64,000 nt of DNA from Terrimesophilobacter sp044464485 (GTDB lineage Bacteria > Actinomycetota > Actinomycetes > Actinomycetales > Microbacteriaceae), in contig JBIQLG010000005.1 in assembly GCA_044464485.1 (NCBI GenBank), positions 124,001 through 188,000 of the forward strand. The letters are read 5' to 3'. Each line of letters starts with the position of its first letter. Position 1 is the stretch's first letter. Shown one piece after another: positions 33,896 through 42,454 of the stretch. Made by a program: the position numbers and the translations under genes. The notes under the pieces are model-generated. The model was given only the letters and a program-made list of their open reading frames with translations, was not told where the DNA came from and searched no databases.

Positions 33896-36754
33896 GTGGC
33901 CAATGTTCTTGAACGAGTTCTCCGCGTAGGGGAGGGGCGAACCCTTCGTCGCCTGGAACGCTACGCGCACGCCATCAACGAACTCGAGGATGACTTCAAG
34001 GAGCTCACCGACGACGAGCTGAGGAACGAAACCCACGAGTTGCGTGAACGCTACTCCTCGGGTGAAACGCTCGACGACCTGCTTCCGGAAGCCTTCGCTG
34101 CGGTGCGCGAGGCGTCGAGACGCACTCTGGGGATGAGGCCGTTCGACGTGCAGCTCATGGGTGGCGCCGCACTTCATCTGGGCAACATTGCCGAGATGAA
34201 AACTGGTGAAGGAAAGACGCTCGTCGCAACAATGCCCGCCTATCTCAATGCGATAGCGTCGCGCGGCGTGCACGTCATCACGGTGAACGACTACCTCGCC
34301 AGCTACCAGTCCGAGCTGATGGGGCGCGTGTTTCGGGCCCTCGGGATGACCACCGGTTGCATCATTTCCGGCCAGACCCCTGCCGTGCGGCGCGAACAGT
34401 ACGAGGCGGACATCACCTACGGTACGAACAACGAGTTCGGCTTCGATTACCTTCGCGACAACATGGCGTGGACGGCATCCGACATGGTGCAGCGCGGCCA
34501 CCACTTCGCGATAGTGGATGAAGTCGACTCGATCCTTATCGACGAGGCTCGAACGCCTCTCATTATTTCCGGCCCGTCCTCCGGCGAGGCGAACCGCTGG
34601 TTCAACGAGTTTGCTCAGGTGGCCAAGCGGCTCGTTCCCGACGTCGATTTCGAGGTCGATGAGAAGAAGCGCACCGTGGGCGTGCTGGAACCGGGCATTG
34701 AAAAGGTCGAAGACTATCTCGGAATCGACAACCTCTACGAGTCGGCGAACACCCCGCTCATCTCCTTCCTGAACAATGCCATCAAGGCGGTCGCGCTCTT
34801 CAAGCGCGACAAGGACTACGTCGTGATGAACGGTGAGGTGCTCATCGTGGACGAGCACACCGGCCGTATTCTCGTGGGTCGCCGCTACAACGAGGGAATC
34901 CACCAGGCCATCGAGGCCAAGGAGGGCGTCGCGGTCAAGGCGGAAAACCAGACGCTCGCGACGGTCACCCTTCAGAACTATTTCCGGCTGTACAAGAAGC
35001 TCGCCGGCATGACCGGTACCGCGGAAACCGAGGCCGCCGAGTTCATGAGCACCTACAAGCTCGGTGTGGTGGCCATCCCCACGAACAAGCCCATGATCCG
35101 GATGGACAAGTCCGATCTCGTGTACAAGAACGAGCAGGCGAAGTTCGGACAGGTGGTTGAGGACATCGCGCGCCGCCACCAGAGCGGTCAGCCGGTTCTC
35201 GTGGGTACCACGAGCGTGGAGAAGAGCGAATACCTTTCCAAGTTGCTCGCCAAGAAGGGCATCAAGCACGAGGTGCTGAACGCGAAAAACCATGCTCGCG
35301 AAGCGGCGATCGTCGCTCAGGCAGGTCGATTGGGGTCGGTCACCGTCGCCACGAACATGGCCGGCCGCGGTACCGACGTCATGCTGGGTGGAAACGCCGA
35401 GTTCCTTGCGGTAGCGGAAATGAACGCCAGGGGACTCAGTCCCGCGGAAACGCCCGAAGAGTACGAGGCGGAGTGGGATGCCGTCTACGAGAAGGTGAAG
35501 AAGGCAGTCGAAATTGAAGCCGCGAAAGTGGTGGAGGTTGGCGGACTCTACGTGCTCGGTACCGAGCGGCACGAGTCCCGCCGCATCGACAACCAGTTGC
35601 GCGGACGCTCCGGTCGTCAGGGTGACCCCGGAGAGAGCCGCTTCTACCTTTCGCTCACCGACGATTTGATGCGCCTGTTCAACTCTGCCGCTGCGGAGTC
35701 GCTCATGGGCAGGGGCAATGTTCCCGATGACCTCGCGATCGAGTCCAAAGTGGTGAGCCGCGCAATCCGCAGCGCGCAAAGTCAGGTGGAGGCCCGCAAC
35801 GCGGAGATCCGCAAGAACGTCCTCAAATACGATGATGTCCTCAACCGTCAGCGCGAGGCGATCTACGGCGATCGTCGCCACATTCTGGAGGGCGATGACC
35901 TCCAGGACCGCGTGGCTCGCTTTCTCGAGGATGTCATCAACGAGATCATCGACGACCATACGGGTGAGGGCCATTCGGACGACTGGAATCTGGAGTCGCT
36001 GTGGCGCGAGCTGAAGACCATTTACCCCATTTCGATCACGATCGATGAGCTCTTCACGGAGGCGGGTTCCCGTGGTCGGGTGACGCGCCAGTTCCTCGGT
36101 GAAGAAATTCTGTCGGATGCGAAACTTGCCTACGAGCGTCGCACGAAGGAACTCGGCGAACCCGCGATGCGCGAGTTGGAGCGCCGCGTCGTGCTGTCGG
36201 TCATCGATCGCCGTTGGCGCGACCACCTGTACGAGATGGACTATTTGAAGGACGGCATCGGTTTGCGTGCGATGGCACAGCGCGATCCGCTCGTGGAATA
36301 CCAGCGCGAAGGGTTCTCGCTGTTCCAGAACATGATGGGTCAGATTCGCGAAGAATCCATCGCGTTCCTGTTCAATCTCGAGGTGGAGGTCACCTCGGGC
36401 GGCAATGCCACCGCATCGTTGCCGAACGTCGAGGCCAAGGGTCTTGAACCCGGCACGCAGTCGAACGAGCGGCTCAGCTACTCTGCTCCGTCAGACAGCG
36501 GTGGTGTGGAGGTTCGCAACCAGCGCGGCCAGCTCGAGCAGGCGGCGACGGCGAAGGCGCAGCAGGCGGCTGCTGCGCAGGCGGGCGCTGCGTTCGGCGG
36601 GCAGAACCAGCAGCCGGGCCAGAATCAGCAGCCCGGGCAGGGCGGTGGCCAGCGCGGTGCGTTCGGTCAGCGTCAGGACGGGCCGCAGCCGGGACAGCCG
36701 GCGCCCATGAACCGGGCTGAGCGTCGCGCGCAGGAGAAGAACAAGCGCCACTGA
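33896..36754 (+). CDS. secA: Preprotein translocase ATPase SecA (SecA1)
   Basis: A 952-residue SecA. Walker A is MKTGEGKTLVATM (about 100-112), Walker B is in DEVDSILIDEARTP, and the second motor domain contains GRGTDVMLGGN. The C-terminal 110 residues are a low-complexity Gln/Pro/Gly/Ala tail with two QNQQPGQ repeats ending in a basic RRAQEKNKRH; the zinc-binding SEC-C motif is absent, as usual for actinobacterial SecA1. It drives protein export through SecYEG. The GTG at 33896 follows a GGGAGTG ribosome site. Confidence 0.97.
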   Translation: MANVLERVLRVGEGRTLRRLERYAHAINELEDDFKELTDDELRNETHELRERYSSGETLDDLLPEAFAAVREASRRTLGMRPFDVQLMGGAALHLGNIAEMKTGEGKTLVATMPAYLNAIASRGVHVITVNDYLASYQSELMGRVFRALGMTTGCIISGQTPAVRREQYEADITYGTNNEFGFDYLRDNMAWTASDMVQRGHHFAIVDEVDSILIDEARTPLIISGPSSGEANRWFNEFAQVAKRLVPDVDFEVDEKKRTVGVLEPGIEKVEDYLGIDNLYESANTPLISFLNNAIKAVALFKRDKDYVVMNGEVLIVDEHTGRILVGRRYNEGIHQAIEAKEGVAVKAENQTLATVTLQNYFRLYKKLAGMTGTAETEAAEFMSTYKLGVVAIPTNKPMIRMDKSDLVYKNEQAKFGQVVEDIARRHQSGQPVLVGTTSVEKSEYLSKLLAKKGIKHEVLNAKNHAREAAIVAQAGRLGSVTVATNMAGRGTDVMLGGNAEFLAVAEMNARGLSPAETPEEYEAEWDAVYEKVKKAVEIEAAKVVEVGGLYVLGTERHESRRIDNQLRGRSGRQGDPGESRFYLSLTDDLMRLFNSAAAESLMGRGNVPDDLAIESKVVSRAIRSAQSQVEARNAEIRKNVLKYDDVLNRQREAIYGDRRHILEGDDLQDRVARFLEDVINEIIDDHTGEGHSDDWNLESLWRELKTIYPISITIDELFTEAGSRGRVTRQFLGEEILSDAKLAYERRTKELGEPAMRELERRVVLSVIDRRWRDHLYEMDYLKDGIGLRAMAQRDPLVEYQREGFSLFQNMMGQIREESIAFLFNLEVEVTSGGNATASLPNVEAKGLEPGTQSNERLSYSAPSDSGGVEVRNQRGQLEQAATAKAQQAAAAQAGAAFGGQNQQPGQNQQPGQGGGQRGAFGQRQDGPQPGQPAPMNRAERRAQEKNKRH

Positions 36755-36762
36755 TGCGGAGA

Positions 36763-36780
36763 GGGACCGGCTAGAGTCCC
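36763..36780. terminator. Short hairpin between convergent secA and Rv3235-family gene
   Basis: GGGAC (36763-36767) pairs with GTCCC (36776-36780) across an 8-nt loop, 9 bp after the secA stop. There is no T tract. It is positioned as a bidirectional terminator, but the 5-bp stem is weak. Confidence 0.3.
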
Positions 36781-36794
36781 CTGCCGCTCATTCG

Positions 36795-37256
36795 CTACAG
36801 TACATTGATGGCGGTCGCGCGCCAGCGGCTGTCGAGCCCCTCGAGTCGGATTGCGACGGCACGGACCCGAGCCCTTCCGCGCACGATCACGACGGATTCG
36901 ACAATCCCGTCGCGCGGTTCGCAGAGGGAGACTGTTCCGATCGTGAACGCGGGACGCACGGCGGGCGCGCCCTTTGCCTGCCGTGCTCGCGCGGAAAGAA
37001 CCACCCGCTTGAGCAGGTGTCGATAGACGTCATCGGTGACCCAGCGCGAGATCTGTTCCAAATCCCGAGCTCCCGCGAGTATTTCGATGACGCATCGGGT
37101 CAGGTTTTCCAGAAGCGGTGTGGGACCGGGAAGCTCTGAACGGGATGAAGGCTGATGCGAAAAGAAGTCATCGGCGTTCAGCGAGCGGCTGACAGCTCGA
37201 GATCGAGTGGGTCGAACAGCACGTCGTTCCAGGGGGAGTGGAACAGCATTACTCAT
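36795..37256 (-). CDS. Rv3235-family protein
   Basis: A 153-residue protein of the Rv3235 family, found next to secA in actinobacteria. Residues 45-150 form the conserved domain (NLTRCVIEILAGARDLEQ, then RHLLKRVVLSARARQ). I use the inner ATG (MSNAVPLPLE); a start 27 nt upstream is also open. Some family members resemble the SecA accessory or nuclear-transport-factor fold, but the role is not established. It converges with secA. Confidence 0.72.
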   Translation of the reverse strand: MSNAVPLPLERRAVRPTRSRAVSRSLNADDFFSHQPSSRSELPGPTPLLENLTRCVIEILAGARDLEQISRWVTDDVYRHLLKRVVLSARARQAKGAPAVRPAFTIGTVSLCEPRDGIVESVVIVRGRARVRAVAIRLEGLDSRWRATAINVL

Positions 37257-37381
37257 CGTGGCTCCGAACATAACGGTGGGCATGGTGATGATGGGTCCGG
37301 TGCTGTCTACCCGCTTCGGGGGGACATACCCGGGAATACTAAAGCAGGTTCAGACGAGCCTGTCTACCACGAATCTCATCC

Positions 37382-37390
37382 TGTGGATAA
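37382..37390 (-). promoter_or_regulatory. Perfect DnaA-box sequence 1 (TTATCCACA)
   Basis: The minus strand reads TTATCCACA, identical to the strong DnaA box. It ends 39 bp before the start codon of the 197-residue gene at 37430. A second identical copy lies 950 bp away. Confidence 0.5.
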
Positions 37391-37417
37391 CGTCGCCGCG
37401 AAGTCGGATGCCCTAGC

Positions 37418-37423
37418 TAGCGT
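37418..37423 (+). promoter_or_regulatory. Leaderless -10 (TAGCGT) for the 197-residue gene
   Basis: TAGCGT is followed by exactly six bases and the ATG at 37430. The DnaA-box copy lies 27 bp upstream of it, close to the -35 region. Confidence 0.45.
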
Positions 37424-37429
37424 CACAGC

Positions 37430-38023
37430 ATGCGATGGAACAACCTGTTCGATGACCTCGAAAGCCAACTTGACCACGAGTTAAACGCCGACGAGGTCGA
37501 TGTGCGTGCCGAGGAAGAACGCCTGAGAATAGGCCGGTTGTCCCTGCGCGATCGACTGCATTCGCTTCTCGACAGCAACGGCGGTGGTGAGGTCGTCATT
37601 CGGCTCGAAGTTGGTGGTGTCACCTGGCGCGTGAGGCCGCAGAGCCTGGGTCGCGACTGGCTGGCCGGCATGATCGTAGAGGAAACATTTCGTAACACCC
37701 AGGTCATCGTGCCGCTCCGCGCGATCACAAGTCTGATTCTTGACCGCACTCAGTTAACGGCGAGTCTCGCTGCGCCGACTCGGGATGCGCGATCCAGCAT
37801 TTCCGCGCGTCTTGGCCTTTCCTTCGTGCTGAGAGATCTGTGCCGCCGACGTTGTTCGATAGACCTTGAGCTTGTCGGCGGACAAGTGCATGGCACGATC
37901 GATCGTGTGGGCCGTGACCATCTGGATGTCGCTATTCACGAGGCCGGGTCACCGCGACGCGAAACTCACGTTGCACACTATCGAACGGTTCCCTTTGATC
38001 AGCTTCTGTTGCTCCGGCTGTAG
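37430..38023 (+). CDS. Conserved actinobacterial hypothetical protein (197 aa)
   Basis: I do not recognise a named family. The protein starts MRWNNLFDDLESQLDHELNA, has an acidic N-terminal helix with many Glu/Asp/Arg (about 8-55), then two beta-rich halves (60-110 and 130-197) in which GGQVHGTIDRVGRDHLDVAIHE resembles a small barrel such as an Lsm/SH3-like fold (inference). No signal peptide or membrane helix is visible, so it is probably cytoplasmic. Its 3' end overlaps the convergent HTH gene by 25 nt. It appears leaderless and has a DnaA-box sequence just upstream. Confidence 0.7.
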   Translation: MRWNNLFDDLESQLDHELNADEVDVRAEEERLRIGRLSLRDRLHSLLDSNGGGEVVIRLEVGGVTWRVRPQSLGRDWLAGMIVEETFRNTQVIVPLRAITSLILDRTQLTASLAAPTRDARSSISARLGLSFVLRDLCRRRCSIDLELVGGQVHGTIDRVGRDHLDVAIHEAGSPRRETHVAHYRTVPFDQLLLLRL

Positions 38024-38292
38024 GTGTCGCCGAGCGCAAAATCGGTCACGTTCGCATAGTCGGACTGATTCCACAGTCCTGCGCGTCGCGCTTCCTCGTA
38101 ACGCGCTTCAATGTAGGACTCGAGGACATCCTTTTCGATGCGCCACTGCCCTCGATGACCGATACGAATGGCGGGGAGCTCGCCGGAACGAACTATCGCG
38201 TACGCCTGGCTTACGGAGATATTGAGAATTTCCGCGGTGTCGGTGACGGTGAGAAATCGCGCAATGGTGCCGCGAGGGCTGGCATCGGTCAT
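37999..38292 (-). CDS. BldC/excisionase-like small helix-turn-helix protein
   Basis: A 97-residue protein with a MerR-like winged helix (about residues 12-65) containing FLTVTDTAEILNISVSQAYA and RIGHRGQWRIEKDVLESYI, the pattern of the BldC/excisionase HTH family. I use the ATG at 38292 because homology starts just after it; the frame is open 78 nt further up. BldC-type proteins bind direct repeats and control development. It is divergent from the SAF-domain gene; the 120-bp region between them holds the second DnaA box. GATAAT lies six bases before the ATG. Confidence 0.8.
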   Translation of the reverse strand: MTDASPRGTIARFLTVTDTAEILNISVSQAYAIVRSGELPAIRIGHRGQWRIEKDVLESYIEARYEEARRAGLWNQSDYANVTDFALGDTYSRSNRS

Positions 38293-38298
38293 GTCTCG

Positions 38299-38304
38299 AT
38301 TATC
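38299..38304 (-). promoter_or_regulatory. Leaderless -10 (GATAAT) for the HTH gene
   Basis: On the minus strand GATAAT is followed by six bases and the ATG at 38292. It differs from TATAAT only at the first base. Confidence 0.4.
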
Positions 38305-38331
38305 GGCGGGAAAGGGCGCCAACGGCGGCCC

Positions 38332-38340
38332 TGTGGATAA
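38332..38340 (-). promoter_or_regulatory. Perfect DnaA-box sequence 2 (TTATCCACA)
   Basis: The minus strand reads TTATCCACA, lying about 40 bp upstream of the HTH start codon and 73 bp upstream of the divergent SAF gene. It has the same orientation as copy 1 at 37382-37390. Confidence 0.5.
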
Positions 38341-38412
38341 CTTCTGACGGCCAGTCGGGTCGAACAGCACGATGAGATCTGAAACGTTCGTGGTCCAGTG
38401 GAGGAGAAGATT

Positions 38413-39060
38413 ATGTCCGGCTCGCGGCAGACGGTGCGCCCTCAGCGCTCACCGCGATCCTGGTGGTTCGACCCGAGACTGGCAATCGGCGTGGTGCTCG
38501 TCATCGGCTCGGTGGTCGGTGTCTACGCGGTAGTTTCGTCCTCGACGCAGTCCGAAACCATCTTTGCCGCCTCGTCGACCCTCCACGCGGGTGAGCGAGT
38601 GTACAGCGACGACCTCGTCGCGACTTCCGTCCAACTGGGGAGCACTGCTGAGCGGTATCTGAAGGTCGACGATGTTCCTGCAGAGGGCGTACTTGTCACG
38701 CGGTCGGTGTCGGCGGGCGAGCTGGTTCCCGTCTCCGCCGTGGGGCGAGCATCGAGCGTGAAATTTGCCTCCGTGGTTGTCTCCGCAACAAGCGCACTTT
38801 CTGGCTCGATCGAGCCCGGCACAGTTGTCGACGTATGGTCCGCCGCCATGACGGACGACCATCGGTTTGGGCCGCCCGCCGTTCTCGTCGGCTCCGCAAC
38901 CGTCGTGCGCGTCATTGAAGCTCACGGACTCATCGCGGATCGCCAGGCTACATCCGTGGAACTTCTCGTACCGCGTGATCGCATTGCGCGGGTGCTTCAG
39001 GCCACGGCGGACGGCGATGCCGTATCTCTGGTTCCGGTGAGCGTCCCGGTGACGAGGTAG
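38413..39060 (+). CDS. SAF-domain protein, CpaB-like
   Basis: A 215-residue protein with one N-terminal membrane anchor (about 25-45, LAIGVVLVIGSVVGVYAVV) and an SAF domain (about 50-112) with the TLHAGERVYSDDL and GVLVTRSVSAGELV turns seen in CpaB/RcpC of Flp pili. The ATG at 38413 is chosen because GAGGAG lies six bases before it; a GTG 15 nt upstream would swallow that site. It forms an operon with the CpaE-like ATPase 2 bp downstream. No pilin, TadA ATPase or secretin is nearby, so it is an orphan pair. Confidence 0.72.
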   Translation: MSGSRQTVRPQRSPRSWWFDPRLAIGVVLVIGSVVGVYAVVSSSTQSETIFAASSTLHAGERVYSDDLVATSVQLGSTAERYLKVDDVPAEGVLVTRSVSAGELVPVSAVGRASSVKFASVVVSATSALSGSIEPGTVVDVWSAAMTDDHRFGPPAVLVGSATVVRVIEAHGLIADRQATSVELLVPRDRIARVLQATADGDAVSLVPVSVPVTR

Positions 39061-39062
39061 CC

Positions 39063-40334
39063 GTGCGTTTGGTCGGTGTTTGCCTCTCGGGTGCGCTCGA
39101 GCGCAGAATCGTTGCCGAGCTTGAAAGCGGCGGGGATCAGCTCGTCGCGCGCGCGCGTTCGTGCGACGAACTGGCGTCGGACATCACCGGCGGAAAAGTT
39201 CGCTTCCTCGTGGTCGGCGCGACCCAAACCCAACTTTCGTCACACCTGCTCTCGCTCTGCGACGTGGCGGGCGTTCGCGTGGTTGCGCTCGCTTCCCATG
39301 ATCGGGAGCGTCGGTTTGCATCCGATCTCGGACTGTGCGAGGTACTGGATGCGACAGCCAGTTGGCAGGAAATCGAAGCGGTCTTCGATGGGGGTCCCGA
39401 GTTCCTTTCGTCAGACCCGCCTGCCTCCGAACCGCGTCGCGGCGAAGTCATTGCCGTTTGGGGCCCGGCAGGTGCTCCCGGACGCACGACGGTCGCCATC
39501 GCCATCGCCGCGGAACTTGCAGCAGAGGGGCACTCGGTCGTACTCGCGGATGCGGACACGCACAGCGGCGCCGTCGCGCCGTCGCTGGGACTGCTCGACG
39601 AAGCTCCCGGCTTCGCCGCCGCGTGCCGATTGGCGGCGGCCGACAGCTTGACCGCTCAGGAACTGGAGCGCGTGAGCGGTCGGTACGCTTCCCCACACGG
39701 AAGCTTTTGGGTGCTCACGGGGATCGGGCGATCGCATCGGTGGCCGGAGCTTTCTGGTGACCGTGTTGGCGCGACGCTGTCGGCGTGCCGAGAGTGGGTT
39801 GACTATACCGTCGTGGACACGGGGTTCAGTCTGGAAAATGACGAGGAAATTTCCAGCGATGTGTTCGCGCCGCAGCGTAACGCAGCCACGATCACCGCGT
39901 TGCGGGAAGCTGATCGGGTGGTTGCGGTGGGCGCGGGCGACCCGGTGAGCCTCTCTCATTTCCTTCGAGCCCACGTGGATCTGCTGGAGATCGTCGAGGC
40001 GGAACGAGTCCTCACCGTGGTCAATCGGATTCGCAGCAGCGTGATCGGTGCAAATCCGTCGGCCCAAGTCGAGCAAACGCTTCGGCGGTTCGGCGGAATC
40101 ACCGCAACCGCGCTGGTTCCGCATGATCAAAGTGCGCTGGATGCGGCAATTCTCTCCGGAAAGACTCTCCTCGATGTTGCGGCCAAGTCCGGTCCCCGAG
40201 TTGCGTTGCGTGAGTTTGCAACGACTCACCTGCTTCCCGAGCGAGCGGCCGCGGCAAAGAGCCGAACCCTGCGAACGAGACTCGATGCCCTCGCGGCTCG
40301 GCCACCTCGAGAGAGCCGGCGGTCGTCTGCTTAG
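39063..40334 (+). CDS. CpaE/MinD-like P-loop ATPase with deviant Walker A
   Basis: A 423-residue protein with an N-terminal receiver-like or pseudo-receiver region (1-125), a P-loop GPAGAPGRTTVA (about 134-145) and HSVVLADADTHSG (about 157-169) of the ParA/MinD/CpaE class. The lysine expected in GKT is replaced by arginine, and the signature first lysine of the deviant Walker A is absent, so ATP turnover may be weak or changed. Family proteins position pili or septum parts at the membrane. It is in an operon with the SAF-domain gene and ends by overlapping the convergent DUF5671 gene by 4 nt. Confidence 0.72.
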   Translation: MRLVGVCLSGALERRIVAELESGGDQLVARARSCDELASDITGGKVRFLVVGATQTQLSSHLLSLCDVAGVRVVALASHDRERRFASDLGLCEVLDATASWQEIEAVFDGGPEFLSSDPPASEPRRGEVIAVWGPAGAPGRTTVAIAIAAELAAEGHSVVLADADTHSGAVAPSLGLLDEAPGFAAACRLAAADSLTAQELERVSGRYASPHGSFWVLTGIGRSHRWPELSGDRVGATLSACREWVDYTVVDTGFSLENDEEISSDVFAPQRNAATITALREADRVVAVGAGDPVSLSHFLRAHVDLLEIVEAERVLTVVNRIRSSVIGANPSAQVEQTLRRFGGITATALVPHDQSALDAAILSGKTLLDVAAKSGPRVALREFATTHLLPERAAAAKSRTLRTRLDALAARPPRESRRSSA

Positions 40335-41953
40335 TCTTCGACCGGAATGACCTCTACCTTCTCGTCGCGGCCCACAATCACAAGAACATGGCGAGAGTCG
40401 ATGCCGTCGAGGGCCGCGGGCACGTGCACGTGCATGTCCGATTTCTCGGATGCCGCGGTGTGAACGGTGGGTTCGCCAGCCACGGCATCCGTGCGGCGCA
40501 GCACCGTGACGCGTGCGCCCGTGGCGTCGCGAATCGCCTCGACCGTTTCGGAGCTCTCACCCGACATGACCAGCGTCACTCGCTCGATACGTCGCACCGG
40601 CTCGACGTCGGCAGTGCGAGAGCGGTCTCCCCGCCACAGAGCAAAGTGATACGCCGCGACCAGAACGGTGGCGAACAGCAAGCCGAGCGCCTGACGGGAG
40701 TGCTCGAGGAACGAACCGCTCTCCGAACTCGCCAGCACGAAGGAGAAGAACTGGAAACCGATGACAAGAAGCGTGATGAGTGCAACCAGAGCGCTCAGTC
40801 CGAAAATGACCACGAGATACACGCGCCTGCCGGGCGTGGCGGCTCGCTGCGGGGCGAGTCCTGGCCGCCACAACGCCCACCACAGTGTTCCGCCGACGAC
40901 GAGTGCGCTCACACCGCCCAGAAGCACATTGCGAGTACCGTCGCCGAGAAGAGCCTGAGTGAGCGTCGCCAGCAACGCGTTCACCGTCACCCCCACTCCC
41001 GTCGCGACGATCGCGAGGGCCACCGCGGAGCTCACGAGTCTCGCCGCGGAACCGACGACCGGGGGTTGCACGGCGACAACGCGAGCGTGGTACACGTAGC
41101 TGAGCGCTCCGAACGCGGCGCTCGCGAGCGCGATGCCGAGTGGTTCCAGTACCACCGCGAGCGGATCCGGCGACTGCGTCACCAGTTCCAGAACCGTGGC
41201 GAGCGTGAGCGTGGCGCCGAAACCGAAAAGCGCCAGCGAGGCGAACCCGGCAATGTACACGAGAAGCACGTGCGCGAATCCGGTGGACTGGTTTCGCACG
41301 CCGGCTCGGTACCAGTGCCACCACCACACAACGGCGCCGCCGATCGCCCACACGAGCGATTGCGCCACCGGCTGCCACGCCGCGCCGCCGACGACCGTCA
41401 CAGAACTCATCGCGTCTACGCTCGCATCGATGAGGTTGGCGAGGGCAAATGTTCCCCCACCGACGGCAAACGTGAGAGCGATCAAGGACGCGATGGCCGG
41501 CGCAACCCCCTTCAACCGCGTCGGGTGTTTGGTCGGGTGTCGCCACATCCAGTAGTGCCACGACCAGATGAGGCCCCACACGAGCGGCAGCGCGATCCCC
41601 GAGAGGGTCGAGCCGCCATCGAAGAGCCCCGCAATCCACGAGAACAGCCCGATGCTGAACGTGAGGAATGCGATAGTCGACATGATCACGAGATAGAGGG
41701 GCCACGTGATGGAGGTGCGATCGAGGCGGATGGTGCGCGGCCGCCAGGTCAGCCACCACAGAACGGCGGCGAGCGGGGTCCCAATGAGGGCAAAAGCTAG
41801 CGACTGCGCAAGACCGAAGTTGTCGTTGTCATATCCGATAGCGCCTGAGTCGAGTAATCGTTCGAGCAGGCCCGTCACGCCGGTTGCGGCAATTGTGACT
41901 GTGGCGATCAGCAGCAAATAGGTGATCACCCGACGAATCGTGTGTGCGGTCAT
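40331..41953 (-). CDS. DUF5671 multi-pass membrane protein with internal repeats
   Basis: A 540-residue protein with about a dozen membrane segments and a C-terminal soluble tail of about 90 residues. Tryptophan-rich loop ends recur: VLWWLTWRPR, WSWHYWMWRHP, VVWWWHWYRAG, LWWALWRPG and AYHFALWRGDR. Each follows two or three helices, so the protein seems built from five or six copies of one small module. The ATG at 41953 is chosen because it overlaps the stop of the upstream gene (ATGA). Function is unknown. The tail (RIERVTLVMSGES onward) may be a small alpha/beta domain. Confidence 0.7.
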   Translation of the reverse strand: MTAHTIRRVITYLLLIATVTIAATGVTGLLERLLDSGAIGYDNDNFGLAQSLAFALIGTPLAAVLWWLTWRPRTIRLDRTSITWPLYLVIMSTIAFLTFSIGLFSWIAGLFDGGSTLSGIALPLVWGLIWSWHYWMWRHPTKHPTRLKGVAPAIASLIALTFAVGGGTFALANLIDASVDAMSSVTVVGGAAWQPVAQSLVWAIGGAVVWWWHWYRAGVRNQSTGFAHVLLVYIAGFASLALFGFGATLTLATVLELVTQSPDPLAVVLEPLGIALASAAFGALSYVYHARVVAVQPPVVGSAARLVSSAVALAIVATGVGVTVNALLATLTQALLGDGTRNVLLGGVSALVVGGTLWWALWRPGLAPQRAATPGRRVYLVVIFGLSALVALITLLVIGFQFFSFVLASSESGSFLEHSRQALGLLFATVLVAAYHFALWRGDRSRTADVEPVRRIERVTLVMSGESSETVEAIRDATGARVTVLRRTDAVAGEPTVHTAASEKSDMHVHVPAALDGIDSRHVLVIVGRDEKVEVIPVED

Positions 41954-42414
41954 TGTCCCGATCCCAGGTTGTAGCACACCATGAACTCCCACGGTGCAGA
42001 ATCAATTCTCCACGATGCGTTCTCTCGAATCAGCGAGAAGGAATCGTCGGAACTGTAACGGGAACCGCCCATCAACCCACCCCCACTTCCCTGAGTGATG
42101 GACACGCGAACTACCGCCGTGTTGGCGCTCACGGTTGCCGAAACGATGGTGAGCCGAACATCGCGCAGGATGCCGGGATCCGCCCGTTCGCAATTGTCGC
42201 GGATCTCCGCGGTCAACAGTGCGGCCGCTGCTGCTCGATCGCCGTCGACAACCGCCGTGGCGTACGACTGGACCACCCCCTGCGGCGTTGCGGGATCCAG
42301 CGCGGGGGGTGCGCCCCTGGTAAACACCACGACGAGTGCCAGTGCGACGACGGCAGCAATGATCGCAACGATCACGAGAAGGGTTCGATCCGGGGTAGTG
42401 CGAGTTGGCTGCAT
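41950..42414 (-). CDS. Membrane-anchored DUF4878-like protein
   Basis: A 154-residue protein with a single N-terminal membrane anchor (about 10-33) and an outer domain of the NTF2-like DUF4878 type (TPQGVVQSYATAVVDGDRAAA, then ENASWRIDSAPWEF at the end). I use the ATG at 42414; a start 27 nt upstream is open. It is translationally coupled to the DUF5671 gene and divergent from pdtaS. Such domains often bind ligands at the cell surface, but no function is known. Confidence 0.65.
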   Translation of the reverse strand: MQPTRTTPDRTLLVIVAIIAAVVALALVVVFTRGAPPALDPATPQGVVQSYATAVVDGDRAAAAALLTAEIRDNCERADPGILRDVRLTIVSATVSANTAVVRVSITQGSGGGLMGGSRYSSDDSFSLIRENASWRIDSAPWEFMVCYNLGSGQ

Positions 42415-42442
42415 GAGGGAAGCCTGACGGATTGCGGGCACT

Positions 42443-42448
42443 TAAGCT
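42443..42448 (+). promoter_or_regulatory. Leaderless -10 (TAAGCT) for pdtaS
   Basis: TAAGCT is followed by exactly six bases and the GTG start at 42455. No ribosome site is present. Confidence 0.45.
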
Positions 42449-42454
42449 AGTTGC

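Noticed and set aside
32432..36226. A 1264-residue minus-strand protein opposite comF, hpf and secA
   Set aside because: It is antisense to three well-identified genes and has shadow-type composition.
37382..38340. Replication origin
   Set aside because: Only two DnaA boxes 950 bp apart, no AT-rich unwinding region, no dnaA or dnaN.
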